IMG/VR virus record: IMGVR_UViG_3300029900_000001
Location: 1-24,197 of that record
Length of the DNA: 24,197 nucleotides
Source: a virus
Direction: 5' to 3' (one strand)
The first letter of the stretch is position 1, and each line of letters opens with the position of its first letter. The notes beneath the pieces were generated by a model, which was not told the origin of the DNA, made no database searches, and saw only the letters and a program-made list of their open reading frames with translations. The position numbers and the translations under genes are program-made. Shown here one piece after another: positions 1-6,677 of the stretch.

Positions 1-2
1 TC

Positions 3-89
3 TGTCGAACACCTGTAAACGATGGGCGAGTGGTTGTCGGTGAGATATTTACAAGGCAACCCATCGAACTCCGGCTTGTCGCTTTATGA
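3..89 (+). CDS. C-terminal end of a possible upstream gene (partial)
   Basis: One forward frame is open from the left edge to a TGA at 87-89 and would encode the last 28 residues of a protein. The other two forward frames close by base 42. The residues look protein-like (mixed charged and hydrophobic, ending in ELRLVAL), but 28 codons open by chance is not rare and no family can be recognised. The stop lies about 30 bases upstream of the promoter candidate for the next gene, which fits a transcription-unit boundary. It may equally be noncoding. Confidence 0.3.
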   Translation, partial: CRTPVNDGRVVVGEIFTRQPIELRLVAL

Positions 90-121
90 TTCCCCTGCTT
101 TACTGGTCACGGCCAGTACCG

Positions 122-150
122 TTGACTGCATAATATTCCTATGATACATT
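122..150 (+). promoter_or_regulatory. Sigma-70-like promoter with extended -10
   Basis: TTGACT at 122-127 matches the -35 consensus at five of six positions. After a 17-base spacer, TACATT at 145-150 matches the -10 consensus at four of six, and it is preceded by TGA at 142-144, giving the TGn of an extended -10 element. The expected transcript start near 157 leaves a short leader with AGGA at 169-172, eight bases before the ATG at 181. It would drive the methyltransferase-terminase block. This is inferred from sequence only; no terminator was seen upstream. Confidence 0.45.
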
Positions 151-180
151 GAGATTATCTTCATTTTCAGGAAAACCTCA

Positions 181-420
181 ATGGATACGTCTGCCGAGCC
201 GGATAAATCGGTTAGTTCTGATCCTACCGATACTTTAGTGATGAAAAACACTATCGCGCAACTCTTAAATCGTCTGGAAAATCAACGAGTACAAGCTGCG
301 CTTGCTTTATACGAATACTCAAAGACTTTGAACACTATCACGCGATACCTTCCGCAAATGACATCTTCACAACAGGACGCTGTAATCGCTTATGCTGAAC
401 AACATCATTTCAAATCTTGA
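181..420 (+). CDS. Small helical protein of unknown function
   Basis: A 79-residue acidic-to-neutral protein. Residues 1-18 are polar and look disordered (Ser, Asp, Thr, Pro). Residues 20-79 are predicted by eye to be helical, with a run of Leu, Ala and Gln. AGGA at 169-172 is well placed as a ribosome site. The gene overlaps the methyltransferase start by 29 bases in another frame, so the two are probably translated together. Its position two genes before the terminase large subunit invites a small-terminase guess, but it is shorter than usual for that family and has no clear helix-turn-helix. No function is assigned. Confidence 0.7.
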   Translation: MDTSAEPDKSVSSDPTDTLVMKNTIAQLLNRLENQRVQAALALYEYSKTLNTITRYLPQMTSSQQDAVIAYAEQHHFKS

Positions 421-1204
421 GGCGATCGAGTTCCTCAATACACTCGAACCTCAGTCTGTACCGATAATAGCAACCGACCTACCTTATGGAACTACGGCGG
501 CTGGAGCTAAAAACAAGGACGGTACGCCGGGTTGGGACATCATTATTCCTTTCGAGACGTTGTGGCCTGCGGTTAAGCGTGTGCTGACGCCTGACGGTGT
601 GTTCCTGAGTACCGCACAAGAACCTTTCAAGTCGATGATGGTATGCAGTAACCTGAAAGACTACAAGCTCGATATAGTGTGGGACAAACACCGTGTAACT
701 GGTTTTTTGAACGCTAAAGTACGTCCGATGCTGCGCCACGAGACGGTAATTGTTTTCTGTGCAGGAAGTTTGCCGTATTATCCGGCTATGACACCTGGCA
801 AGGCGTATCACAGCCACCGAGACGCCAACACGGGTTATACCGAAGTGTACAAAAACTATAATGAGCAAGATAGCTACAGCGACGGCGGGCGTTATCCGAC
901 GACCATCTTTGAATGTGGCGATACGGACATCCCGCGTCTGCACCCGACTCAAAAACCAGTGCGTCTGTTCAAATACCTGATTCAGATGTTCAGCGCACCT
1001 GGCGATCTGGTGGTCGATCCGACTTGCGGATCAGGTACAACCGCCGTGGCAGCGGCACAGTTGGGACGCCCGTTCGCGGTCAATGATTTTGGCATAGATA
1101 AGCGTACCGGTCGTCCATGGACAGACATCGTAAAGGAGCGTGTTTCAAACGTCGTTATTGAAACTCCGATGGAAAAGTTCATGCAGAAGGCATTATCGCT
1201 ATGA
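392..1204 (+). CDS. DNA adenine/cytosine-N4 methyltransferase, beta class
   Basis: A 270-residue amino-methyltransferase of the N6-adenine/N4-cytosine type. The catalytic motif IV is DLPYG at residues 29-33, the usual DPPY with Leu in second place. The AdoMet-binding motif I is DPTCGSGTTAVAA starting at residue 209. Motif IV before motif I, with the recognition region between, is the beta-class order. The context TGFLNAKVRPMLRHE is typical of stand-alone phage methyltransferases. No restriction endonuclease is adjacent, so it probably protects phage DNA from host nucleases; target specificity cannot be read from sequence. Its stop overlaps the terminase start as ATGA (1201-1204), indicating translational coupling. 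One copy of the dispersed 14-bp motif lies inside it at 754-767. Confidence 0.93.
   Translation: MLNNIISNLEAIEFLNTLEPQSVPIIATDLPYGTTAAGAKNKDGTPGWDIIIPFETLWPAVKRVLTPDGVFLSTAQEPFKSMMVCSNLKDYKLDIVWDKHRVTGFLNAKVRPMLRHETVIVFCAGSLPYYPAMTPGKAYHSHRDANTGYTEVYKNYNEQDSYSDGGRYPTTIFECGDTDIPRLHPTQKPVRLFKYLIQMFSAPGDLVVDPTCGSGTTAVAAAQLGRPFAVNDFGIDKRTGRPWTDIVKERVSNVVIETPMEKFMQKALSL
754..767 (+). repeat. Dispersed 14-bp near-palindrome, copy 1
   Basis: TTTCTGTGCAGGAA, inside the methyltransferase gene. Here it is read as Phe-Cys-Ala-Gly, a different reading frame from the copies in the tape measure gene, which shows the conservation is at DNA level. Confidence 0.8.
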
Positions 1205-2724
1205 TTGTTTCGCAAGCCGACTCTAAAATGCTGCCATTGGGACTTCGTTCCAGTGGCGGCTACTACTTATTTGCTCAATATTACTTTGATTATAAAGTCT
1301 TAAAAAAGCAGTTTATGTTTCACCAGGCACTGCATCCTAATGTGACATGGCTTGGTTCTATTGCGTCGGGCAAAACCTTTGGCACAATGATCAGCTATTG
1401 CACTGATTGTCTTACGCTGCCCCGTTTTAAGGCATTGTCAACCTCGATCACCAGCGTACAAGCAGAGATTCAATATCAGACCTTACTGGTCATCCTGCAG
1501 GACAACAAGCGCCTCGAACCACACATAGCCGACATCAAAAACAGACCCTATCCAACGATCTATTTTACCAACGGATCGACTTGGACGTTTCGCACGATTG
1601 GCTACGAAGCTAAGAATATCCGTGGTCTTGAGTTCGATCGAGCAAACTTGGACGAGGCGGCTTTCGAGACATCACCGGAAACCGTGCCTACCCTGCGCGG
1701 TCGTTTGCGTGGTAATCGCCTTCCCGAAAGGGACGGGCAACCATCAGTGCCGCGTATGGCACGGCTCGATCTGACCAGTTCGCCAGCAGCAACGGCCTGG
1801 TTCAAAGATGTATGGCGACGTGGCGAGGCTGGCAATCCCGAATACGATCCCAAACATTACTTGTCTTTGCGATCGGTGATCTGGGAAAACACATCATTGC
1901 ACGCCGAACAGATCGAACTGATGAAAGCGGGCATGACCGACGAGCAGATCAGAGTGGAACTCAATGCCGAGTTTCCTGATTATGGCGATTCGGTCTTTCC
2001 GCTGCGCTCGATCGAGGCGTGCCAGTCGATCATGTTGAACGATCGTATTGAGGAAGCAATCAATCCGGTCAGTGAAGCAGGACTTGTATTGCCTGCCAGA
2101 CCGGGTTATCGACAGGATGCCCACCCGCGCTATGGCATCACGCACTATGAAGTACCCTCTATTGCGGGTCATCGCTACATTATGGCGGGCGATCCGGGTG
2201 CTGGTGACGTACCACGCCGCAATGCTGCCGTGGTTGCTTGTTTCGATACCAGTGTGTACCCCTATGAACTGGTGTACTTTGACTGGATTTCTGGTCACGG
2301 CAAGTACCAGCCGTTCATTCAGTCTTTCAAGTATTGCATGGAACTGTACAGCCCGTTGTTCAAAGGCATTGATGCGACTGGGCCGGGGATGGCACTCGAT
2401 CAACTGGCCTTTGAGGAAGTTGGCATTGCGACTGATGCTTTGAACTTTGCCAAAGATAAGCAAGGGATGCTCAATGCACTATCCATTGCAATCACGGGAC
2501 AACAGTTCCGCTTTCCGTTTATCGCTGGCTTGTTCAGGCAAATGGCTGAATACAAACTTGACGATAAAAAGCTGACACAAGACATCGTGATGACATTGGC
2601 ACAGATCGCCTACCTTGCACGATTGATCGATAAACCATCAATGGACAGGCGCACCAACGCAGTACCAGTGATACGAATCGGAATGCGTGGAGTTGGCAGG
2701 CAGGCTAACGAACGTCGCCGTTGA
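1201..2724 (+). CDS. terL: Terminase large subunit
   Basis: A 507-residue packaging motor that pumps DNA through the portal and cuts concatemers. The ATPase Walker A motif is GSIASGKT at residues 52-59. The Walker B motif is ANLDEAAFE, with Asp151 and Glu152 as metal and catalytic carboxylates. The C-terminal RNase H-like nuclease half shows acidic residues in MAGDPGAGD (Asp331) and GIDATGPG (Asp391). Length and motif spacing fit the family. The ATG overlaps the methyltransferase stop by four bases, and alternative starts would cut into the N-terminus ahead of Walker A. No small terminase subunit is recognisable in the window; it may lie upstream. About 45 bases separate it from the next gene. 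Confidence 0.95.
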   Translation: MIVSQADSKMLPLGLRSSGGYYLFAQYYFDYKVLKKQFMFHQALHPNVTWLGSIASGKTFGTMISYCTDCLTLPRFKALSTSITSVQAEIQYQTLLVILQDNKRLEPHIADIKNRPYPTIYFTNGSTWTFRTIGYEAKNIRGLEFDRANLDEAAFETSPETVPTLRGRLRGNRLPERDGQPSVPRMARLDLTSSPAATAWFKDVWRRGEAGNPEYDPKHYLSLRSVIWENTSLHAEQIELMKAGMTDEQIRVELNAEFPDYGDSVFPLRSIEACQSIMLNDRIEEAINPVSEAGLVLPARPGYRQDAHPRYGITHYEVPSIAGHRYIMAGDPGAGDVPRRNAAVVACFDTSVYPYELVYFDWISGHGKYQPFIQSFKYCMELYSPLFKGIDATGPGMALDQLAFEEVGIATDALNFAKDKQGMLNALSIAITGQQFRFPFIAGLFRQMAEYKLDDKKLTQDIVMTLAQIAYLARLIDKPSMDRRTNAVPVIRIGMRGVGRQANERRR

Positions 2725-2769
2725 ACTTTGTAGTAATGTTAGTCGCTCGATATACTAAAGAGGTATCTT

Positions 2770-3048
2770 ATGCCAGTGCTTTATCGACAGGATCATACCG
2801 AGCGCTACCGGCTTATACGACTGGGGGCTTATTGGTTCTACGCAGGCTATTTGACTAAAATGCGACACGGGTTTAAGATATTCTCCGCAGAGAGAACGCC
2901 TACTCTATGTCAGGTTAACATTCTAGCTGGCCTGTTGTTTGTAGGAATAATGACAAAATCGTCCGTTCCTGCACAGGAAGCGATTGCTAATAGTCCCAGG
3001 CGTGTGCGAAAAATCGCGTCTCTGAAACGGAATGCGAGGAGGAGATAG
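2770..3048 (+). CDS. Small basic protein with one hydrophobic segment, unknown
   Basis: A 92-residue, strongly basic protein. It contains a hydrophobic stretch at about residues 49-61 (VNILAGLLFVGIM) that could cross a membrane, and ends in an Arg/Lys-rich tail. AGAGG at 2759-2763 is a good ribosome site six bases before ATG, and the stop is immediately followed by the next start, supporting expression. Codons for residues Val-Pro-Ala-Gln-Glu coincide with a copy of the dispersed 14-bp motif (2966-2979). No family is recognised. A non-coding reading is possible because the composition is unusual for a phage structural gene. Confidence 0.55.
   Translation: MPVLYRQDHTERYRLIRLGAYWFYAGYLTKMRHGFKIFSAERTPTLCQVNILAGLLFVGIMTKSSVPAQEAIANSPRRVRKIASLKRNARRR
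2966..2979 (+). repeat. Dispersed 14-bp near-palindrome, copy 2
   Basis: TTCCTGCACAGGAA. Both half-sites (TTCCTG and CAGGAA) are intact; only the central CA breaks perfect symmetry. Read as Pro-Ala-Gln-Glu in the overlying small gene. Confidence 0.85.
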
Positions 3049-3267
3049 ATGGCGCTATACGTGTACGAATGTGAAAACCATCATCAAATAGAGGCAATCC
3101 GGCCACTTTCTGAGCGAAACAATCCGTTGTTTTGCCCACAGTGTAACACTCCTGCCCGACGTGTATATGTCATTCAATCGGTCATTTACCGTTCGGGCGG
3201 CTTTACAACCACTGATTCAAGAGTTGAAAGGCAGCAAGTGATTGACAAAATCGAACAATCACTATAA
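3049..3267 (+). CDS. FmdB-like zinc ribbon protein
   Basis: A 72-residue protein beginning MALYVYECENHH, the characteristic opening of FmdB-type putative regulatory proteins, followed by a CPQC knuckle. Probable metal ligands are Cys8, a His at 11 or 12 (replacing the usual Cys), Cys29 and Cys32. Such small zinc ribbons are common between terminase and portal genes in phages; their exact role is unknown. The ribosome site is very strong (AGGAGG at 3037-3042, six bases before ATG), predicting high translation. The start immediately follows the stop of the upstream gene. Confidence 0.85.
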   Translation: MALYVYECENHHQIEAIRPLSERNNPLFCPQCNTPARRVYVIQSVIYRSGGFTTTDSRVERQQVIDKIEQSL

Positions 3268-3282
3268 CATACAGGTAACATC

Positions 3283-3570
3283 ATGCTCACCATGTCTCTT
3301 GATGCTTTTGAGACAAGGATGGTTAAAGTTGTTCGCGATATACGCTTCGGGAGTTTCCCCCAACTGTGCATCGCGTCACTTCCCACATCGCCTTCTGCCC
3401 CTTCCAAAATGGAACTAAGGCAGCCTGAAGCGGCTCTAGTCAGGTTCTGCCGTATTAGCGATGCAAAAATCCTTTATAACTTGACGTTTCAGGACGGATG
3501 CCCCATGTGGGCTGAAGTTCACATTATGACTGACATTGGTTTAGTCATCAAGCGAGTCAAGTTTACCTAA
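3283..3570 (+). CDS. Small protein of unknown function
   Basis: A 95-residue soluble-looking protein, with Cys29, Cys56 and Cys73 scattered rather than in a motif. AGGT at about 3272-3275 is a modest ribosome site; Met4 is a possible alternative start. The second half (FRISD-like to KRVKFT) alternates hydrophobic and polar residues as in a small beta-sheet fold. It is the last gene before a strong terminator, so it closes the terminase transcription unit. No family is recognised. Confidence 0.6.
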   Translation: MLTMSLDAFETRMVKVVRDIRFGSFPQLCIASLPTSPSAPSKMELRQPEAALVRFCRISDAKILYNLTFQDGCPMWAEVHIMTDIGLVIKRVKFT

Positions 3571-3593
3571 CCCTCACTCGACCAGACCCCTGG

Positions 3594-3629
3594 AGAGCCA
3601 TCCCTAACTTAATAAGGATGGCTCTTTTT
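3594..3629 (+). terminator. Rho-independent terminator after the terminase block
   Basis: AGAGCCATCC at 3594-3603 pairs perfectly with GGATGGCTCT at 3616-3625 around a 12-base loop, followed by TTTTT to 3629 and more A/T. It lies 24 bases after the small gene ending at 3570 and 18 bases before the portal ATG, leaving no room for a normal promoter for the portal gene. Confidence 0.88.
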
Positions 3630-3647
3630 ATTTCCCATTGGTGATTA

Positions 3648-5177
3648 ATGTTCGATTCATTCAATAGCATAGCCAATGCAGCGCCCTGGTGGAGTGATCT
3701 AGGTAAAGGCGTTGTAGTTGGGCCAACTGACCAGTGGTCATTTCAGTTCCAGCGCTACATCAATCTGTTCAAATACTACTCTGGCGCAATCTTCGAGGAT
3801 CGGCTGCCAGTGTCCGAGGCGCAAAATGACGGCGCTCCGGCGCTGGTACAACCTGTGGGCCTCAATATTTCAAAGCTTCTGTGTGTGGCTTTGTCCGATG
3901 CGCTGTTTGGCGAATGGGAAGATCGATCGGTTGATTTTGAGTTCGACTCACGCGAACCGATCGATGATCCGGTGTCAGAGGAAGATGCAGCTCGTCTCAA
4001 GCGCTTTTGGAACTTTGCGTTTGATGAAAACGAGATGGATCAACGGCTGTGGGAAGTGGCACTCGATCAGAACCGTTATGGTGGCGGTGTCCTCAAGGTC
4101 AAGTTCGATATTGAAAAAGAGAGCGGCCTGTTCTTTGAGCGCATCGATACGACTGCCTTTTATCCCATCTGGCATCCAGATGATCATAACAAGCTGATCG
4201 AGTGCTATGTGGCAGTCCTGCTGCCGGGTACAGTGGCGCAGAGCCTGTATGGTTATTCGGGCGGGCAGCAGTGGGTCAATCGCATTGAACACTGGACGCT
4301 TGACCGTTACGAGACGCGCATCGGGCAGATGGTTATCGGCAGTTTGTCGGGTAAAAATCCTTACGGGATCATTCCGTTCGAGTACATCCCGCGCTTCAGG
4401 TCGAGTGGTTACTATGGAGAAGCAGTCATCGACGACATTTACCGAGTGTCCGATGAAGTGAACATGCGCATAGCGGATATTGGCGAGTCGTTGAACTACA
4501 ATACGCATCCTATCCGTTTTGGTTATAACTTGCCCGCGAACTTCAACCAAAGCAACTATCCGCTATCAGCCAGTGTGATCTGGAACTTTGGGCGAGTGGT
4601 AGGCGCAAATGAACCACCCAGGTTGGACATGTTGGAGTCGCGCCATCCCGTGCCGGTGGAAGCGTTTAGACATGTCGAGTTTCTGTACGATTGGGCTATT
4701 ACAGCCGCCGGGACATCAGCCGTATCGTTCGGTAAGGACGAGGGCAGTCAGCGCTCTGGTGCAACGCTAGCCCTGCGTATGTGGCCGTTAGTGCGTGCAA
4801 TCAAGCGCAGCCGGATGTATAACGGGTCGGCCTATAAACGCCTGATGGACAAGGGTATCAAAATCCTTGAGGCGCATAAGCCAAACACGGTCGATCCGAT
4901 CATCTACAACCTGCACAAGCGCACGCGCAGCAATGTTATGTGGAGTCAAATCATCCCACGGGCGCGCATCGACGTGACTAACGAGATTGTCCAGCGCATG
5001 AGCACCACACCGCAGCTTATCTCGCTTGAAACCGCATTGAAAATGTTCGGTGATATGCGTGATATTCCTGGTGAAATCACGCGCATCGAAGAACAACAGA
5101 AAACAAACTCCGAGCTTGAGATGGCAAGCAATAATACTGGCGCAGCGCCTGCCAGTGAAACGGCCAGCCAAGAGTGA
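3648..5177 (+). CDS. Portal protein
   Basis: A 509-residue protein that should form the dodecameric ring at the capsid vertex through which DNA is packaged. Support comes from its size, its position directly after the terminase block and before scaffold and capsid genes, and a sequence in the style of SPP1-type portals: an N-terminal domain with charged loops, a central beta-rich part with WHPDDH near residue 170 and IEHWTLDRYETR, and a long helical C-terminus with Arg/Lys-rich helices ending in a Ser/Ala/Glu-rich tail. GGTGATT just before the ATG is a weak ribosome site. The stop overlaps GTG at 5174. No catalytic motif is expected. The assignment is by pattern and context. Confidence 0.85.
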   Translation: MFDSFNSIANAAPWWSDLGKGVVVGPTDQWSFQFQRYINLFKYYSGAIFEDRLPVSEAQNDGAPALVQPVGLNISKLLCVALSDALFGEWEDRSVDFEFDSREPIDDPVSEEDAARLKRFWNFAFDENEMDQRLWEVALDQNRYGGGVLKVKFDIEKESGLFFERIDTTAFYPIWHPDDHNKLIECYVAVLLPGTVAQSLYGYSGGQQWVNRIEHWTLDRYETRIGQMVIGSLSGKNPYGIIPFEYIPRFRSSGYYGEAVIDDIYRVSDEVNMRIADIGESLNYNTHPIRFGYNLPANFNQSNYPLSASVIWNFGRVVGANEPPRLDMLESRHPVPVEAFRHVEFLYDWAITAAGTSAVSFGKDEGSQRSGATLALRMWPLVRAIKRSRMYNGSAYKRLMDKGIKILEAHKPNTVDPIIYNLHKRTRSNVMWSQIIPRARIDVTNEIVQRMSTTPQLISLETALKMFGDMRDIPGEITRIEEQQKTNSELEMASNNTGAAPASETASQE

Positions 5178-5185
5178 GCGGAACA

Positions 5186-5962
5186 ATGCGAATCGCCTGG
5201 TTGACCGATCAACACTTTCCGTTCGAGGATCGGCGGGCATGGCTGCTGGCGCTGCGTATCAGCGCGGATTTTGAACCGCACGCCGTGCCGATATGCAGTG
5301 ACGATCGAGACTTTTACTCGGTGTCACATTTCGATAAAGACCCGGCGCGCGTCAAAAATCAGCAAGCCGACCTCGACTATTGGCACAGACGCATGGTCGA
5401 GATGAAGGACATTTTGCAACCCGGTTGGCGAGACGGGAAGGGGCGCAGTATTTACTACCGTCCCATCCTGGGCAACCACAACGAGCGTTGGCTGCGTTAT
5501 ATGTGGCAGCACCCTGAAATCCACGGTTTGAACGTACTGGACTATGCGAACTTACACGAGTTCGATAAGTACGGCTTCACCTGGATCGGGGAACGTGACA
5601 ACTGGGAGCAAAACAGAGAGTGGCGGATCAAGGATACGTTGACGCTGACACATGGTTCACGTATGTCTGTCGCGGCTCAAATGGCTGGACGCTTTTATGA
5701 TGGTTCGGTGGTGATGGGACATTTGCACCGTTACAACGAACTGGCGATCACCAAACCTAACAAGGAAGTGATTTTTGGCATCCAGTCCTACTGCTTATGT
5801 GAACTAGAGCCGCTCTACATGCTGCATCCAAACTGGCAGTTGGGCGTGCTTTTGATCACGGTGTACGACTCAGGCCAACTTGCCTTCGAGAACGTGCCTT
5901 TCTGCACAGGAACGGGCGGACTCACGGCGATCTGGCGCGGGAAAATGTACACCGAAAAATAA
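5186..5962 (+). CDS. Calcineurin-like metallophosphoesterase
   Basis: A 258-residue two-metal phosphoesterase. Counted from ATG 5186, the motifs are Asp8-Gln-His10, a divergent second motif Ser38-Asp39-x-x-Asp42 (normally GDxxD), Gly96-Asn97-His98-x-Glu100, His156 in LTHGS, and Gly178-His179-Leu-His181. All metal ligands are present, so it should be active on a phosphoester or nucleic-acid substrate, but which is not evident. A GTG at 5174 overlapping the portal stop as GTGA would add four residues. I prefer ATG 5186 because MRIAWLTD places the first beta-strand at the N-terminus as usual. A phosphoesterase between portal and scaffold is an uncommon place, where minor head proteins or a prohead protease often lie. 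A copy of the 14-bp motif falls at 5899-5912. Confidence 0.9.
   Translation: MRIAWLTDQHFPFEDRRAWLLALRISADFEPHAVPICSDDRDFYSVSHFDKDPARVKNQQADLDYWHRRMVEMKDILQPGWRDGKGRSIYYRPILGNHNERWLRYMWQHPEIHGLNVLDYANLHEFDKYGFTWIGERDNWEQNREWRIKDTLTLTHGSRMSVAAQMAGRFYDGSVVMGHLHRYNELAITKPNKEVIFGIQSYCLCELEPLYMLHPNWQLGVLLITVYDSGQLAFENVPFCTGTGGLTAIWRGKMYTEK
5899..5912 (+). repeat. Dispersed 14-bp near-palindrome, copy 3
   Basis: TTTCTGCACAGGAA, near the end of the metallophosphoesterase gene, read as Phe-Cys-Thr-Gly. It is the same reading phase as copy 1 and a different one from the tape measure copies. Confidence 0.85.
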
Positions 5963-5973
5963 CCCCACTTAGA

Positions 5974-5999
5974 GCGTGCCCTTCATTTACCGGGCACGC
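5974..5999 (+). terminator. Intergenic hairpin before the scaffold gene
   Basis: GCGTGCCC at 5974-5981 pairs perfectly with GGGCACGC at 5992-5999 around a 10-base loop. The downstream sequence (CATTCACTAAAA) is not a T-tract, so termination would be weak. It may instead be an mRNA stability or processing element ahead of highly expressed scaffold and capsid genes. A GTG at 5976 lies in the stem and is an unlikely start. Confidence 0.55.
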
Positions 6000-6026
6000 C
6001 ATTCACTAAAACAACGAAGGAATACC

Positions 6027-6668
6027 ATGACAGACCAGACAGTACCGCCGGAACAGCAGTTGCCAACCGTCGGGAATACTCCGGCCTCGACTACGAACTG
6101 GGAAGCGGCTTACAAGTCACTCCAGACCAACTACAACGCATTGTACGCGGCCAAAGAAACTGCTTTGCAGGGGAACATCGCGCAGGCTACCCAACTGGGA
6201 AATCTGCAGGCTACCCTGACCAACAAAGAGGCGGAAACGGCAGCAGCCATTGCCCAACGTGAACAGGCTGCCAAAGTCATGAGCGACGATCTGGCGCGCA
6301 CCAAAGCGGAGTTGCAAACCGCCCAAGCCGATCGGATCAAGTTCGACGCTCTGGCGAAACTGGACGTATCAGCCACGATTAAAGCGAACTTACTTTCGCT
6401 TATTCCTCACATCCCAAGTGCTCCGACCGTTGAAGCACAGGCAGAGATTTTCAAGTCTTTCGCCACCTTCGGGACGAACGTCGCGGCGACTCGCGAAGCC
6501 GAACTTCGGCAGGGAGTCACCCCAGGTTTTGCGCAGGGGCAAACTACGCCCACGACTCCTGCGACCACTGATGCCTGGCAGAGTCAGTTAAAGGCTACCA
6601 AGTTCGGTACGCCTGAACACAACGCTCTGCAAAATCAATACTTTGATTGGGCGCGTAAACAGAAATAG
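6027..6668 (+). CDS. Capsid scaffolding protein candidate
   Basis: A 213-residue acidic protein directly before the capsid gene. A Pro/Thr-rich start is followed by a long Ala/Gln/Glu/Lys-rich segment, about residues 45-115, with heptad-like hydrophobic spacing that looks coiled-coil. A Pro/Thr-rich hinge (PTTPATTD) and a short amphipathic C-terminal helix (WQSQLKATKFGTPEHNALQ) with a basic end (WARKQK) follow. Coiled coil plus a C-terminal capsid-binding helix is the usual scaffold design. ATG 6027 has GAAGGAA well placed, whereas an in-frame GTG at 5976 sits in a hairpin and adds an Arg-rich leader. The role is inferred from position and architecture, not from a recognised family. Confidence 0.75.
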   Translation: MTDQTVPPEQQLPTVGNTPASTTNWEAAYKSLQTNYNALYAAKETALQGNIAQATQLGNLQATLTNKEAETAAAIAQREQAAKVMSDDLARTKAELQTAQADRIKFDALAKLDVSATIKANLLSLIPHIPSAPTVEAQAEIFKSFATFGTNVAATREAELRQGVTPGFAQGQTTPTTPATTDAWQSQLKATKFGTPEHNALQNQYFDWARKQK

Positions 6669-6677
6669 GTTACTTAG

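Noticed and set aside
181-420. 79-aa protein as terminase small subunit
   Set aside because: It is short for that family, lacks a clear DNA-binding helix-turn-helix and is separated from the large subunit by the methyltransferase; position alone is not enough.
479-952. Long open frame on the minus strand opposite the methyltransferase (157 codons)
   Set aside because: The plus strand encodes recognisable methyltransferase motifs across it, the minus product is Arg/Val-rich with no family, and every supported gene is on the plus strand.
2728-2756. Promoter before the 92-aa gene (TTGTAG, 17 bases, TATACT)
   Set aside because: The -10 is good but the -35 matches at only three positions, and the transcript would start within the ribosome site of 2770.
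3975-4550. Minus-strand open frame of 191 codons inside the portal gene
   Set aside because: It lies entirely within the portal coding sequence and its product has no recognisable features; the plus frame is clearly the real one.
5976-6026. GTG 5976 as start of the scaffold gene
   Set aside because: It sits inside a perfect hairpin, has no ribosome site and adds an Arg-rich leader; ATG 6027 has GAAGGAA at good spacing.
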